A stretch of 64,000 nucleotides of DNA from Shewanella polaris (GTDB lineage Bacteria > Pseudomonadota > Gammaproteobacteria > Enterobacterales > Shewanellaceae): positions 1,922,001-1,986,000 of the forward strand of contig NZ_CP041036.1 in NCBI RefSeq assembly GCF_006385555.1, read 5' to 3'. The first letter of the stretch is position 1, and each line of letters starts with the position of its first letter. Below, piece by piece: positions 1 through 10,382 of the stretch. The notes under the pieces were generated by a model that was given only the letters and a program-made list of their open reading frames with translations, was not told the DNA's origin and did no database searches. A program made the position numbers and the translations under genes.

Positions 1-1
1 C

Positions 2-1267
2 CGCGCCACTCGCCTTGTATTGGATATCTGTGGTGGTGAAGCAGGGCAAGTGATTGAGACTGTATCTGCCGAGCACTTACCACAAGTAGCTAACATCACT
101 TTACGTCGTAGCAAGTTAGATAAAACCTTAGGTCACTTTATTCCTGATTCTGACGTGGTTGAAATTTTAGAGCGTTTAGGTTTTAGCGTACAAACCACCG
201 GTGATGTATGGAATGTAACAACGGCTACTTACCGTTTTGATATGGCGATTGAAGAAGATTTAATCGAAGAAGTTGCCCGTATTTATGGCTACAACAATAT
301 TCCTAATACCGCTCCCCAAGCGGCGTTAAGCATGCCAGAACACAATGAAGCGGATATTTCGTTAAAGCGTGTGCGCAGTATTTTTGTCGCTCGAGGTTTC
401 CAAGAAGCGGTTACCTACAGCTTTGTTGATCCTAAAATGCAGAATATTGTTCACCCAGGCGAAGAAGCCATGGTGTTGCCAAACCCGATTTCTATCGAAA
501 TGTCAGCAATGCGTTTATCAATGTTTACTGGATTATTGACTGCAGTTGGCTATAACCAGAGTCGTCAGCAAAATAGAGTACGTTTATTTGAGACTGGTTT
601 ACGCTTTGTTCCTGATGTACAAGCAGATTCTGGTGTTCGTCAACAAGCTATGCTGGGCGCGGTTATTTCTGGTGTTCAAAACGAAGAACATTGGTCAATG
701 GAATCGAAAACTGTCGACTTCTTTGATTTAAAAGGTGATTTAGAAGCAATAATCGGCTTGACAGTTGCCTCAACAGAATTTAGTTTTAAAGGGGCAACAC
801 ATCCTGCGCTGCATCCAGGTCAATGTGCTGAAATATTAAGAGATAATCGAGTCATTGGTTACATCGGCGCTGTCCACCCTAGTTTGGAAAAGCCGTTTGG
901 ACTCAATGGAAAAACAATTGTTTTTGAGTTAGAACTGGATGCATTATTGCACGCCCGTTTGCCGCTAGCCCAAGCTGTATCTAAGTTTCCTGCTAATCGT
1001 CGCGACATTGCGTTAGTAGTAGATGAAGCAGTTTCTGCCACTGATGTTATGAATTTGATAAGAAAAGTTGGCGAAAATCAGTTGGTTGGCTTAAACTTGT
1101 TCGATGTATACCAAGGTAAAGGTGTTGAGGCTGGCAAAAAGAGCCTCGCTATCGCACTTACATTACAAGACACTACTCGTACACTTGAAGATAAAGATAT
1201 TACTGAAACTATGGATTCAGTTGTATCGGCTCTAAAGACCGAGTTCAACGCATCGTTGAGGGATTAA
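2..1267 (+). CDS. pheT: Phenylalanyl-tRNA synthetase beta subunit, 3' part
   Basis: This is the C-terminal half of PheT, the beta chain of the alpha2-beta2 enzyme that charges tRNA-Phe in the cytoplasm. The reading frame is open to the left window edge, so the start and the N-terminal tRNA-binding and B3/4 regions lie outside. What remains covers the B5 DNA-binding-like fold, the catalytic-like core (EDLIEEVARIYGYNNIP is typical) and the C-terminal FDX-ACB anticodon-binding domain (roughly the last 95 residues, with FPANRRDIALVVDE). It stops 3 bases before ihfA, the same pheT-ihfA order known in enterobacteria, so the two are probably co-transcribed. Identification is from family recognition. 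Confidence 0.97.
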   Translation, partial: RATRLVLDICGGEAGQVIETVSAEHLPQVANITLRRSKLDKTLGHFIPDSDVVEILERLGFSVQTTGDVWNVTTATYRFDMAIEEDLIEEVARIYGYNNIPNTAPQAALSMPEHNEADISLKRVRSIFVARGFQEAVTYSFVDPKMQNIVHPGEEAMVLPNPISIEMSAMRLSMFTGLLTAVGYNQSRQQNRVRLFETGLRFVPDVQADSGVRQQAMLGAVISGVQNEEHWSMESKTVDFFDLKGDLEAIIGLTVASTEFSFKGATHPALHPGQCAEILRDNRVIGYIGAVHPSLEKPFGLNGKTIVFELELDALLHARLPLAQAVSKFPANRRDIALVVDEAVSATDVMNLIRKVGENQLVGLNLFDVYQGKGVEAGKKSLAIALTLQDTTRTLEDKDITETMDSVVSALKTEFNASLRD

Positions 1268-1270
1268 AGT

Positions 1271-1570
1271 ATGGCACTTACCAAAGCCGAAATGGCAGAA
1301 CATCTTTTTGAAACATTAGGCATTAACAAACGTGTGGCTAAAGAGATGGTCGAGTCTTTTTTTGAAGAAATTCGTGAAGCACTCGAAAGTGGTGAGCAGG
1401 TCAAGTTATCTGGCTTTGGCAACTTCGACCTTAGGGACAAGAATCAAAGACCGGGAAGGAACCCGAAAACTGGTGAAGATATACCTATTTCTGCACGTCG
1501 TGTTGTTACCTTCCGTCCTGGACAGAAGTTAAAAGCACGAGTTGAAGCAGCAAACTTGGGTAAAAAATAA
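1271..1570 (+). CDS. ihfA: Integration host factor alpha subunit
   Basis: IHF alpha pairs with IHF beta to bind and sharply bend DNA, shaping promoters, origins and recombination sites. The 99-residue length is the usual one. The N-terminal helices ([17 protein letters not shown]) and the beta-arm region with [20 protein letters not shown], including the Pro that intercalates in DNA, are all present. The gene lies 3 bases after pheT, so translation is probably coupled to it. A strong intrinsic terminator follows about 45 bases downstream. Confidence 0.98.
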   Translation: MALTKAEMAEHLFETLGINKRVAKEMVESFFEEIREALESGEQVKLSGFGNFDLRDKNQRPGRNPKTGEDIPISARRVVTFRPGQKLKARVEAANLGKK

Positions 1571-1613
1571 CTCATTAGTTAAGTATGCCAATCCAATTTG
1601 GATCTGTATCACG

Positions 1614-1648
1614 AAGAGCCACTCTTAATTGAGTGGCTCTTTTGTTTT
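1614..1648 (+). terminator. Intrinsic terminator after ihfA
   Basis: An 11-bp perfect stem (AAGAGCCACTC / GAGTGGCTCTT) with a six-base loop is followed by a T-rich tract. It would end the pheT-ihfA transcript. The remaining gap to lpxM (about 1649-1889) is AT-rich; I see no gene in it and it presumably holds the lpxM promoter. Confidence 0.9.
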
Positions 1649-1889
1649 TGAATTTCATTAGCTTCAATCTATTGTTTTATAGCAATTAGTTTGGTCAGAT
1701 TGTCATTACTCGGTAGAAAAATCGTTCAGAAACGGTTTTATAAATATGAAAACGCCTACTATGCGATGTTGATGTTTTGATGTCGTTTAGGATAATTTCT
1801 ATTTCACACATATTAATCCCTAGTATAATGACATTGTTATAATATTATTTTTTTACCGTGGTTCACGGTCAGTTTATTCGGAGTTTCTT

Positions 1890-2825
1890 TTGGCACGACA
1901 AGCAAAACATTTTGATACTCGTTTTAATAAATCATTATTACATCCTCGTTATTGGGGATCATGGTTAGCCATTGGCGTGCTATTTTTCTTTGGCGCACTT
2001 CCCGCAAGTGTACGTGATCCCATTGCGAGATTATTGGCTCGAGGGGTATTGATCGTTGCTAAAAAGCCAATACGAATAGCAAGAATTAATATAACTCATT
2101 GTTTTCCAGACATGTCGCCTGAAAATGTCGATTTGTTAATAAAACAAAATGTTGAGTTGTTTGTTATTACATTATTATCGCAGGCCGAGTTGCTTATTCG
2201 TTCTAATGCTCATCTAAAACGCCGGATCCAATGCAATGGCTTTGAGCATATTCAGGCCGCACGAGATGCCAAACAGCCGATTATTTTTATCATGCCTCAT
2301 GTATGGCCTATGGAGTATGCTGGCCTTAGAGTCAACATGGACATTCCAATTGTGACTATGGCCAAGGCGCACAAGAATGGATTATTCAATTGGTTCAGTA
2401 ACCGAATGCGCAGTAGCCAAAATGGCCGAGTATATATGCGTGAAGCAGGGATCAGAGCCTTGTTGGCCGAGTTAAAAAAAGACAATAGTTTTTTCTATTT
2501 ACCGGATGAAGATTTAGGCCCAGATCACAGTATATTTACACCTTTTCTCGGTACTGTTAAAGCCACATTGCCAGTTGTTGGGAGGTTAGCTCATGCAGGC
2601 AACGCGCAAGTCATGCCCGTTAAAATTGGATACGATCAGCAAGCTAAACAGTTTATTATGACAGTGATGCCTGCGATTAATCCTGATGAAATGGTTGGCA
2701 AAGAGAACGAAGCTATCGCGCTAAATAAAGCGGTTGAGCAAGTGATTAACGCTTACCCCGCACAATATATGTGGTTTTTGAAATTACTCAAAACCCGCCC
2801 ACCAGGTGAAGAAAATCTTTATTAA
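1890..2825 (+). CDS. lpxM: Lipid A late acyltransferase, LpxM (MsbB) type
   Basis: Members of this family transfer a secondary acyl chain to Kdo2-lipid A precursors at the inner face of the cytoplasmic membrane. The N-terminus (FNKSLLHPRYWGSWL) matches LpxM rather than LpxL, and a hydrophobic segment at residues 24-40 fits a membrane anchor. The family catalytic H-x4-E motif is seen as His137 and Glu142 (HVWPME). YLPDEDLGPDHSIF and WFLKLLKTRPPGE are also typical. The start is TTG, chosen because GGAG stands 6 bases upstream and the family N-terminus follows directly. The 311-aa length is normal. The acyl chain donated cannot be told from sequence. Confidence 0.92.
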   Translation: MARQAKHFDTRFNKSLLHPRYWGSWLAIGVLFFFGALPASVRDPIARLLARGVLIVAKKPIRIARINITHCFPDMSPENVDLLIKQNVELFVITLLSQAELLIRSNAHLKRRIQCNGFEHIQAARDAKQPIIFIMPHVWPMEYAGLRVNMDIPIVTMAKAHKNGLFNWFSNRMRSSQNGRVYMREAGIRALLAELKKDNSFFYLPDEDLGPDHSIFTPFLGTVKATLPVVGRLAHAGNAQVMPVKIGYDQQAKQFIMTVMPAINPDEMVGKENEAIALNKAVEQVINAYPAQYMWFLKLLKTRPPGEENLY

Positions 2826-2858
2826 CAATTACCTTATTGATGATATTTTATTAATAAT

Positions 2859-2886
2859 AAAAAAGACGCCGCGGCGTCTTTTTTTA
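2859..2886. terminator. Bidirectional terminator between lpxM and hisIE
   Basis: AAAAAAGACGCC followed by its inverse GGCGTCTTTTTT forms a near-perfect hairpin with A and T tracts on the two sides. It can end both the rightward lpxM transcript and the leftward his operon. Confidence 0.9.
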
Positions 2887-2930
2887 TGTTAACTCGCTAT
2901 TCTAGCAGCTAAAAAAGTTGCTTAAACGAT

Positions 2931-3557
2931 TTAAGACTTGGTGGCTTTATTATGGCGATCCAATAAATTCTTATTGATATCTGCCATCGACAAACCTTGG
3001 TCTTCAAGTAGCACTATTAAGTGATACATCAAATCAGAGGCTTCATTAACAAGTTCTTCCTTGTCATGAGTTGCTGCTGCAAGGGCGGTTTCAAGACCTT
3101 CTTCACCCACTTTTTGGGCCATACGTTTAGTACCACGCTCAAAGAGCGATGCGGTATAGCTTGAGTCTGCACTTTGACCTTTACGAGAAATAATCAACTT
3201 GGTCAGATTATCAATAAAAGGGTGTGCGTTGCCATCTGACCAGCAGCTTTCAGTACCAGTATGGCAAGTTGGGCCGTTAGGGATAACTTGCACTAAAAAG
3301 CTGTCGTTGTCGCAGTCTTTGTCAATAGCAATGAGATCAAGTGTGTTACCAGAGGTTTCGCCTTTGGTCCACAAACGTTGTTTAGATCGACTAAAAAAGG
3401 TGACTTGTTTAGTGGCTAAGGTTTTTTCTAATGCTGCTTGATCCATATAACCTAGCATGAGCACTTTGCCAGTTAGGTGATTTTGTACAACAGTAGGGAT
3501 TAATCCTTGTTGTTTTTCCCAGTCCACGTTTGTGCTATCAAATGTAATGCTTGTCAT
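2931..3557 (-). CDS. hisIE: Bifunctional phosphoribosyl-AMP cyclohydrolase / phosphoribosyl-ATP pyrophosphatase
   Basis: HisIE carries out histidine steps 2 and 3: removal of pyrophosphate from PR-ATP, then opening of the adenine ring. The N-terminal HisI half (about residues 1-115) has GYMDQAALEKTL, SRSKQRLWTKGETSG and the zinc-site region DCDNDSFLVQV...GPTCHTG. The C-terminal HisE half (about 120-208) has KVGEEGLETALAA and ASDLMYHLIVLL. The 208-aa length fits the fused enterobacterial-type enzyme. It is the last gene of the operon, 57 bases after hisF, and ends before the shared terminator at 2859-2886. Confidence 0.98.
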   Translation of the reverse strand: MTSITFDSTNVDWEKQQGLIPTVVQNHLTGKVLMLGYMDQAALEKTLATKQVTFFSRSKQRLWTKGETSGNTLDLIAIDKDCDNDSFLVQVIPNGPTCHTGTESCWSDGNAHPFIDNLTKLIISRKGQSADSSYTASLFERGTKRMAQKVGEEGLETALAAATHDKEELVNEASDLMYHLIVLLEDQGLSMADINKNLLDRHNKATKS

Positions 3558-3614
3558 GTGTAATCTCTTATTGGATGAGGCTATATTTTTTGGTTTCGTC
3601 GTTAAAGCCTAAGC

Positions 3615-4388
3615 TTATAAACGAATCGCAATGTGATTGGCGTGCAAATATTGCTTTAGCTCACCAATATCTATAATGCCTTTATGAAATACGCTTGCAG
3701 CTAATGCTGCATCAACTTTGGCGAGTTCAAACACGTCTTTAAAGTGTTCCATAGTGCCTGCACCGCCTGAGGCTATTAACGGTACGTCGCAAATGGCGCG
3801 AACCATGCTGAGCTGTTTGATGTCATATCCGCCGCGCACGCCGTCTTGGTTCATGACGTTTAATACTATCTCACCACAACCGCGTTTTTGCACTTCTTCG
3901 ACCCAATCTTGGGTATACCATTGGGTATCTTTGGTCGAGGTTTCGTCACCGGTAAACTGTTTTACTTTGTAGCTATCACTGGTAGCGTCGTAAAATGAGT
4001 CAATGCCAATAACAATACACTGGCGACCAAACTCATCTTGCAGGCGTGAGATTAAACTCGGGTCGCTTAATGCTGGCGAATTAATTGATATTTTATCTGC
4101 ACCAAAGGCCAATTTTTCACGTGCTTGTTCGATAGTTTTAATGCCTCCGGCAACACAAAACGGAATATCGATTTGTTCTGCAACGCGACTAACCCAAGAC
4201 TTATCAATGACTCTGTTGTGCGCACTGGCGGTAATGTCATAAAATACTAATTCATCAGCACCTTCTTCGGCATAACGGGCGGCGAGGGGAACGATATCTC
4301 CAACAATTTCGTGATTGCGAAACTGCACGCCTTTAACCACTTTACCTTCGCGTACATCAAGACACGGAACTATGCGTTTGGCCAGCAT
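3615..4388 (-). CDS. hisF: Imidazole glycerol phosphate synthase, cyclase subunit
   Basis: HisF receives ammonia from HisH and converts PRFAR to imidazole glycerol phosphate and AICAR. It is a (beta/alpha)8 barrel of 257 residues. The two catalytic aspartates are visible as Asp11 ([14 protein letters not shown]) and Asp130 (VIGIDSFYD), and a C-terminal phosphate site is formed by [12 protein letters not shown]. Its ATG lies 19 bases inside the end of hisA, an overlap also typical of enterobacterial his operons and suggesting coupled translation. Confidence 0.98.
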   Translation of the reverse strand: MLAKRIVPCLDVREGKVVKGVQFRNHEIVGDIVPLAARYAEEGADELVFYDITASAHNRVIDKSWVSRVAEQIDIPFCVAGGIKTIEQAREKLAFGADKISINSPALSDPSLISRLQDEFGRQCIVIGIDSFYDATSDSYKVKQFTGDETSTKDTQWYTQDWVEEVQKRGCGEIVLNVMNQDGVRGGYDIKQLSMVRAICDVPLIASGGAGTMEHFKDVFELAKVDAALAASVFHKGIIDIGELKQYLHANHIAIRL

Positions 4389-5107
4389 TGTATTGCCTCC
4401 TCAACGGTAAATTGATTAATCAATAAAGCTTTGCCGATAATAATACCTGAGGCTTTACTGTCGCGTACAGCCGCGACGTTGTCTAGTGTTGCAATACCGC
4501 CAGAGGCTTGCCACAGAATGTTTGGATAACTTGCCGTTAACTCAGTGTACAGTTCGGTATTAGCGCCAGTTAAGGTGCCGTCACGGCTAATATCGGTCAC
4601 TAAAGCATGCTTAAGGCCGACAGTTTCAAATTCGGCGACTAATGACTCTAGTGATTTACCTCCACCAGATTGCCAGCCCGATACTGCGACAATCTTTTCG
4701 CCTTCATCGTTAATGTTGACGTCCAGCGCTAAACAGATTGCATCACTGCCGTATTTTACAAACCAACTTTTAACCAGTTCAGGGTCTTTAACGGCAAGCG
4801 AGCCTATAACCACACGCTTAACACCAATATTGAGGAGCTCGGCAACTTGCTCTTCGCTACGAATACCACCACCGACTTGAATATCAACATCAAGTCCAGC
4901 GGCAAGTTCAGCAATTAATTGGGTTTGACGTTTATTAGGATCTTTTGCACCCGTTAAGTCGACGATATGCAGCAGTTTTGCCCCTTGGGCTTGGTAAGAC
5001 TGCAACTGTGCCAGCGGGCTTAAGTCAAAGGTGGTTTGTTTATCGTAGTCACCTTGGTACAAACGCACCACTTGGCCGTCAATTAAATCAATGGCAGGAA
5101 TAATCAC
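4370..5107 (-). CDS. hisA: Phosphoribosylformimino-AICAR-phosphate isomerase
   Basis: HisA catalyses the Amadori rearrangement of ProFAR to PRFAR, step 4 of histidine synthesis. The half-barrel repeat expected of the HisA/HisF fold is seen, with the catalytic Asp7 near the start ([16 protein letters not shown]), the QVGGGIR phosphate motif and [13 protein letters not shown]. The start codon is GTG; it overlaps the hisH stop as GTGA and is preceded by GAGGA within hisH. The 245-aa length is normal. Confidence 0.97.
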   Translation of the reverse strand: MIIPAIDLIDGQVVRLYQGDYDKQTTFDLSPLAQLQSYQAQGAKLLHIVDLTGAKDPNKRQTQLIAELAAGLDVDIQVGGGIRSEEQVAELLNIGVKRVVIGSLAVKDPELVKSWFVKYGSDAICLALDVNINDEGEKIVAVSGWQSGGGKSLESLVAEFETVGLKHALVTDISRDGTLTGANTELYTELTASYPNILWQASGGIATLDNVAAVRDSKASGIIIGKALLINQFTVEEAIQCWPNA

Positions 5108-5766
5108 TGTGGTGTCCTCATGTTTAACCCCATCTGTAAAAAGTTCTGTAAAATTTGTGCGCCCACTTTGGCACTTTTCTCTGGGTGGAATTGCACCCCA
5201 AAAAAATTGCCTTTACCAATGGCGGCACTGAATGATTCTCCATATGTGCTGCTAGCTAAAGTATATTCGCTGATTGGCGCACGGTAGCTGTGAACAAAAT
5301 ACACGTAGCTGCCATTTTCTATGCCGACAAATAATGGATGATCGCTCACTTCGATTTGATTCCAGCCCATGTGGGGCAAAGGTAAGCCTTTGCTGTCTAA
5401 GTCACCAATGTCAGTGGGCACTAGCCCTAAGCAGGCGATGTTTTGCTCGCTACGGCCGCCATGTTCATTAGACAAAGATGCTAGCATTTGCATGCCTAAA
5501 CATACGCCCATAACTGGCTGCGTTAAGCTTTTAATTAGCTCTATTAGGTTCTTTTGTTTTAGGGCGTCCATAGCCGCACCAGCGGTGCCAACACCTGGCA
5601 GTACCACTCTTGCAGCGCTGCGAATAACATCAAAGTCAGCGCTGACAATCACATTCGCTTTTAGGCGCTCAAAAGCAAACCGTACTGAGCTTAAATTGGC
5701 ACAACCGGTGTCAATAATCACCGTAAGATCATTGGCAGCGTTTGAAGCATTAGATACTTGTGTCAC
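5104..5766 (-). CDS. hisH: Imidazole glycerol phosphate synthase, glutaminase subunit
   Basis: HisH is the class I glutamine amidotransferase that feeds ammonia to HisF. The nucleophile Cys89 lies in GVCLGMQ and the His194/Glu196 pair in FHPEKS, which completes the triad. LPHMGWNQ is a further family signature. The N-terminus is about a dozen residues longer than usual before [12 protein letters not shown]; the ATG at 5766 has a good AAGGAG site, so this start is kept. It sits 9-10 bases after hisB and overlaps hisA by 4. Confidence 0.97.
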   Translation of the reverse strand: MTQVSNASNAANDLTVIIDTGCANLSSVRFAFERLKANVIVSADFDVIRSAARVVLPGVGTAGAAMDALKQKNLIELIKSLTQPVMGVCLGMQMLASLSNEHGGRSEQNIACLGLVPTDIGDLDSKGLPLPHMGWNQIEVSDHPLFVGIENGSYVYFVHSYRAPISEYTLASSTYGESFSAAIGKGNFFGVQFHPEKSAKVGAQILQNFLQMGLNMRTPQ

Positions 5767-5775
5767 ATGAACTCC

Positions 5776-6843
5776 TTACAGCACACCTTTGCTTGATGGC
5801 AATATGTCACCTTCAACTTTCACCGCTTGGCGAAGTGTACGGCCTAACACTTTAAATAAGGCTTCAACTTTATGGTGATCGTTATCGCCTTGTGAGCCAA
5901 TGTGTAATGTGCAGCGTAGGCCATCAGCAAATGAGCGGAAGAAATGTGGCACCATTTCGGTGGCCATCTCTCCGACCATTTGACGGTCGAAATCAGCACT
6001 GAACTTAATGAATGGACGACCAGAAATGTCCATGAGGCATTCACCGCTGGCTTCGTCCATTGGTAAGCTAAAACCAAAACGGGCGATACCACGTTTATCA
6101 CCTAAAGCTTGGCGAATTGCATCACCAATTGCTAATGCCGTGTCTTCTACGCTGTGATGGTCGTCGATTTCTAGATCGCCGTCGACATTCACATCCATTC
6201 TAAAGTTACCGTGGGTTTGAATTTGATCAAGCATGTGGTCAAAGAAACCAATTCCGGTTTCAATTTCACCTTTGGTTTGACTATCAAGATCGATGGTGAC
6301 TTTGATGTTGGTTTCTTTAGTGGTGCGAACAACAGTCGCAATACGGCCTTTACTGAGTAAAGCATTGGCAATATCGTCCCAGTTTAAGCTGTCACGTTGG
6401 TATTTAAAGCTTTTAATGCCCATGGCATTGGCGAGTTCAACGTCAGTGTCGCGATCGCCAATGACAGCAGAAGTCGTAAAGTCGACTTTGCCTTGGGTTA
6501 AATAGTCTTTTACTAGACCTAGCTTCGGTTTACGGCAGCTGCAGTTTTCGTCATTAAAGTGATGACAAATCAACACATTATCAAACTTAACCCCTTGGCT
6601 TTCGAATATTTGCATCATCATGTCGTGCGGTGCATCAAAGTCTTCTTTTGGGAAAGAAGGCGTGCCCAAACCATCTTGATTACTGACCATTACGAGGCGA
6701 AAGCCCGCTTTTTGTAATTTAAGTAACGCTGGAATAACTTGTGGTTCAAACACCAATTTAGCCAAACTATCTAGTTGCTTATCGATTGCTGGCTCTTCAA
6801 CTAAGGTACCATCGCGGTCGATGAATAATATGTTCTGTTTCAT
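5776..6843 (-). CDS. hisB: Bifunctional histidinol-phosphatase / imidazoleglycerol-phosphate dehydratase
   Basis: The N-terminal HAD domain dephosphorylates histidinol phosphate and the C-terminal domain dehydrates imidazole glycerol phosphate. The HAD motif IDRDGT places the aspartates at residues 9 and 11, and a zinc-loop [15 protein letters not shown] is present. The dehydratase half (from about residue 170) has the manganese-binding DHHSVED and a second HHKVEALFK. The ATG at 6843 is preferred over GTG at 6849: it has AAGG 8 bases upstream and gives 355 aa, the E. coli length. A gap of about 100 bases separates it from hisC and may hold an internal promoter. Confidence 0.97.
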   Translation of the reverse strand: MKQNILFIDRDGTLVEEPAIDKQLDSLAKLVFEPQVIPALLKLQKAGFRLVMVSNQDGLGTPSFPKEDFDAPHDMMMQIFESQGVKFDNVLICHHFNDENCSCRKPKLGLVKDYLTQGKVDFTTSAVIGDRDTDVELANAMGIKSFKYQRDSLNWDDIANALLSKGRIATVVRTTKETNIKVTIDLDSQTKGEIETGIGFFDHMLDQIQTHGNFRMDVNVDGDLEIDDHHSVEDTALAIGDAIRQALGDKRGIARFGFSLPMDEASGECLMDISGRPFIKFSADFDRQMVGEMATEMVPHFFRSFADGLRCTLHIGSQGDNDHHKVEALFKVLGRTLRQAVKVEGDILPSSKGVL

Positions 6844-6947
6844 GTTCACTGCCTTAAATAGGGTGTAAATTTATTAGTATTAATCTATTAATTTAAGCGT
6901 TTATCAATCTGTTGTTCACTCGGTCTGTCGAAGCGATTTTTTGCACG

Positions 6948-8036
6948 CTATGCTACTGACTCAGAGAGACTTTTTTCAAACAAAGCGATAATCAAATTTG
7001 TTTGTTGTTCATTGGTAAAGCTAAAGCGAATAGCGTCAGCAAGACGCGGATCTTTATAGGCGCGAGCGACAACGCCTGAATCACTTAAGCGTTTAGCGGC
7101 AGCGCCGACATCGTCAAATTTAGCCAGCACGTAGTTGCCGTTTGCTGGTAGCACTTTGGCACCATAAGCCTGTAGTGCATCACTTAAACGTTTACCTTGT
7201 ACAACTAACGTCGCTACTTGAGTTTGCATGGTGTCAATACCATCTTGGCTTAAGGCTTTAGTCGCAAGCTCTGATACTGGTAACGGCACTGGGTACGGCG
7301 CGATTACTCGCATCACTAAATCTATAATCTCATCATTAGCGAGCATAAAACCACAGCGAGCACCGGCCAACGCAAACGCTTTAGATAAGGTGCGTAACAC
7401 AACGAGGTTAGGGTACTTACCCAATAAATCAGCCACGCTGTAGTCAGGGCAAAATTCAATATAGGCTTCATCTACCACTACAATTGAATTAGGTGCCGCT
7501 TGAATCGCTTGTTCAATTTTATCTTTAGCAATAACGGTTCCGGTTGGATTATTTGGGTTACAAATAAACACAATTTTGGGGTTGCCTATTTGTGCTTTTT
7601 TAATAAGGGAAGGCCAGGCATCTGGTAATTGATATTCATCGGTTAAACTTAACGCCGTCACCCCCACATTAAAGGTAGCAGCGCTAATAGCATACATCCC
7701 ATAAGTTGGCCCAAAACAAACAATGCTGTCGACACCAGGGATACAAAATGTACGTATGAGTAATTCAATCGCTTCGTCTGCACCGCGGCTGGCAATAATG
7801 TTACTCGTCTTAACACCGGAATAACGGCTGTAAGCATTGATGAGTTCAGGAGGCTGGCATTCTGGGTAACGATTTACTTTATCAAGATCGCTATTATTAA
7901 ATGGCGATTCGTTAGCATTGATCCAAATATCACCTCTACCGCCGATACGTCTGGCACTTTCATAGGGTGTTAACGTCAGCAATTCGGGTCTTGCTAACGT
8001 GTTTGGATTAAAAGGCGCTGCTAGGGTCTGACTCAT
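6948..8036 (-). CDS. hisC: Histidinol-phosphate aminotransferase
   Basis: HisC is a PLP enzyme that transaminates imidazole acetol phosphate with glutamate. The fold type I signatures are visible: NPNNPTG (about 161-166), DEAYIEF and the PLP lysine Lys219 in RTLSKAFALAG, followed by ARCGF. Its 362 aa fit the family. Gaps on both sides are loose for a his operon: 78 bases to hisD and about 104 to hisB. Confidence 0.97.
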   Translation of the reverse strand: MSQTLAAPFNPNTLARPELLTLTPYESARRIGGRGDIWINANESPFNNSDLDKVNRYPECQPPELINAYSRYSGVKTSNIIASRGADEAIELLIRTFCIPGVDSIVCFGPTYGMYAISAATFNVGVTALSLTDEYQLPDAWPSLIKKAQIGNPKIVFICNPNNPTGTVIAKDKIEQAIQAAPNSIVVVDEAYIEFCPDYSVADLLGKYPNLVVLRTLSKAFALAGARCGFMLANDEIIDLVMRVIAPYPVPLPVSELATKALSQDGIDTMQTQVATLVVQGKRLSDALQAYGAKVLPANGNYVLAKFDDVGAAAKRLSDSGVVARAYKDPRLADAIRFSFTNEQQTNLIIALFEKSLSESVA

Positions 8037-8114
8037 GGCTATGCTCTCTACTTTTATTCTATATAAGGTGTTAACTCATCACTTCAGTTTCAGCTTAAAG
8101 CTCAACAATAGTCC

Positions 8115-9404
8115 CTATTGCAAACTGGCTAAACGAATGGCAATGGCATTTTTATGCGCATCTAACAGTTCGTTTTCAGCTAATACCATGACACTTTGAC
8201 CTAAGGTTTGCAGTCCTTGTTTGTTGAGCTCTTGCACCGTAAAACGACGACTGAAATCGGCCAATGACAAGCTTGATACCGAACGGCTATAACCATAAGT
8301 TGGTAAAACGTGGTTGGTCCCACTCGCGTAATCGCCAACAGACTCTGGTGTATAAGCGCCTAAAAACACAGAACCTGCGCCGCGCACTTGCTTTAGTACT
8401 TCACGAGGCGCGGCTGTTTGAATAATTAAATGTTCTGGACCATATAAGTTAGATACTTTAGCGGCTTGTTCCATATTACTGACAATAATGCTACGGCTGC
8501 ATTCTAGCGCTTCTGCGGCAATATCTTTACGGCTCAATTGTGCTAATTGCTCCGTTAAGGCTTGGTTTACTTGCTCTGCTAGTGCTAATGAGTCAGTGAC
8601 TAACATCACTTGTGAGTCAACGCCGTGTTCAGCTTGTGACAGTAGATCGGATGCCACAAAAGCAGGGTTGGCATCTTTGTCGGCTATAACGAGTACTTCC
8701 GACGGACCTGCAGGCATGTCTATAGATACGCTAACACGGCTGTCTTGAGAGACTAAACGCTTTGCTTCTGTCACGTAGCGATTACCTGGGCCAAATATTT
8801 TGTCTACGTTGGGTACTGATTCGGTACCAAAAGCCAATGCCGCAATGGCTTGTGCTCCACCAACTTGGAAAATATCGGTAATACCACAAACATTAGCGGC
8901 ATAAATAATTGCATCATTAATCGGTGGTGGGCTGACTAATACCCGTTTGCCGCAGCCAGCTATTCTTGCTGGTAAGGCCAACATCATTACTGTAGAAATT
9001 AATGGTGCGGTGCCACCGGGAATATATAATCCGACACGTTCGATAGGCTCGCTTCTGAGTTCACAACGAATTCCCGCTTGAGTTTCGATATCTACACCTT
9101 GAAACACTTGCGCTTTATGAAAGGTTTCAATGTTTGCTACTGCTTGCGCTACCGCTTGCTTCACGTCGCTACTGACTCGTGAACATGCGGCACTAATTTG
9201 CGCTGCAGTTAATGCCAATTCAGTAAGATCAACGCCATCGAATTGCTGGTTAAATTTCAGTAAGGCTGTATCGCCTTGACTGTTAACTTGCTCAATAATG
9301 TCGCGAACACCTTGCAAGGCACTGGCATCCCCAATGAGTGGAGAACGTGCCAAGGTTTGTTGTTGCTGCTCTGTAGATAAAGATGCCCAATTGAGAATTT
9401 GCAT
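8115..9404 (-). CDS. hisD: Histidinol dehydrogenase
   Basis: HisD oxidises L-histidinol to histidine in two NAD-dependent steps using a zinc ion. Family signatures seen are GLYIPGGTAPL, the region IFGPGNRYVTEAKRLV, SIDMPAGPSEVLVIAD, LLSQAEHGVDSQV (zinc ligands) and YGPEHLIIQT. The 429-aa length is normal. The gene starts 5 bases after the hisG stop, so the two are tightly coupled. Confidence 0.98.
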   Translation of the reverse strand: MQILNWASLSTEQQQQTLARSPLIGDASALQGVRDIIEQVNSQGDTALLKFNQQFDGVDLTELALTAAQISAACSRVSSDVKQAVAQAVANIETFHKAQVFQGVDIETQAGIRCELRSEPIERVGLYIPGGTAPLISTVMMLALPARIAGCGKRVLVSPPPINDAIIYAANVCGITDIFQVGGAQAIAALAFGTESVPNVDKIFGPGNRYVTEAKRLVSQDSRVSVSIDMPAGPSEVLVIADKDANPAFVASDLLSQAEHGVDSQVMLVTDSLALAEQVNQALTEQLAQLSRKDIAAEALECSRSIIVSNMEQAAKVSNLYGPEHLIIQTAAPREVLKQVRGAGSVFLGAYTPESVGDYASGTNHVLPTYGYSRSVSSLSLADFSRRFTVQELNKQGLQTLGQSVMVLAENELLDAHKNAIAIRLASLQ

Positions 9405-9409
9405 TTGTG

Positions 9410-10309
9410 TTACCCCATCATTTTTTCAATAGGCATGACCAGAATTGAGCTTGCACCTAATACGGTCAACTCTTCCATTGTGTCCCAGAATAAATCTTCA
9501 GTACTGACAACGTGGATAGCCACACGATTAGTGTCGTCATTGAGTGGTAATACTGTTGGGTTTTCAGCACCAGGGAGTAGGGCAACGATTTGATCTAAGG
9601 TTTCAAGTGGGGCGTGCAATAAGATGTATTTACTTTCACGAGCACGGATAACACCATTAATACGAGACAAGATTTTGTTGATAAGAGCTTGTTTTTCAGT
9701 AGATTGAGTTTTATTTGATTGAATGATGCACGCCATTGAGCGGTAAATCACTTCGGTTTCATATAAGCCATTAGCTTCAAGGGTGGCACCAGTTGATACT
9801 AAATCACAAATACCGTCTGATAAACCTGCGCGAGGTGCGACTTCTACGGAACCTTTAAGCATACAGTCGCTGTAGTTTATGCCTTTTTCTTGCATAAAGC
9901 GGCGCAGTAAGTTCGGGTAAGAGGTGGCGATACGAAGACCTTCAAGAGATGTTGCATCTTTATACGCAAACTCATTGGGTACGGCTAATGATAAACGACA
10001 TGAACCAAAATCTAACTCACGCAATTTACTGCATTCAGCGGGTTTGCTTGCTAGTTGACGCTCAATTTGCTCTTCTTCAAGTACGTTTTCACCGATAATG
10101 CCTAGGTCAACAACACCGTCCATGACTAAGCCTGGAATATCATCATCACGAACGCGTAATAAGTCGATTGGCATGTTGTCTGAGTGTGCAATCAAGCGTT
10201 GCTCATTAACGTTGAATTTAACGCCACAGCTTCTAAGCAACTGTTGAGACTCTTTTGATAAACGGCCCGATTTCTGGATGGCAATACGTAAACGCTTTGA
10301 TTCACTCAT
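9410..10309 (-). CDS. hisG: ATP phosphoribosyltransferase (long form)
   Basis: HisG catalyses the committed step, joining ATP and PRPP, and is the point of feedback inhibition by histidine. Its 299 residues correspond to the long HisG type, which carries its own C-terminal regulatory domain and needs no His[13 protein letters not shown], the [13 protein letters not shown] region and the PRPP loop [14 protein letters not shown] are visible. It is the first structural gene of the operon, preceded by AAGGAAG and about 70 bases downstream of the attenuator terminator. Confidence 0.98.
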   Translation of the reverse strand: MSESKRLRIAIQKSGRLSKESQQLLRSCGVKFNVNEQRLIAHSDNMPIDLLRVRDDDIPGLVMDGVVDLGIIGENVLEEEQIERQLASKPAECSKLRELDFGSCRLSLAVPNEFAYKDATSLEGLRIATSYPNLLRRFMQEKGINYSDCMLKGSVEVAPRAGLSDGICDLVSTGATLEANGLYETEVIYRSMACIIQSNKTQSTEKQALINKILSRINGVIRARESKYILLHAPLETLDQIVALLPGAENPTVLPLNDDTNRVAIHVVSTEDLFWDTMEELTVLGASSILVMPIEKMMG

Positions 10310-10382
10310 GTGATACTTCCTTAATGTATTAAATATAAAATGTTGTAAATTTAAAAGCTTAAAAAAAAATAAATTTAGAAAA

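Noticed and set aside
4545..4880. A 111-codon frame opposite hisA
   Set aside because: It is a shadow of hisA codons with no family resemblance or start signal.
5369..5770. A 133-codon open frame opposite hisH
   Set aside because: It is fully antisense to a well-supported his gene, has no ribosome binding site, and its composition follows the complementary strand.
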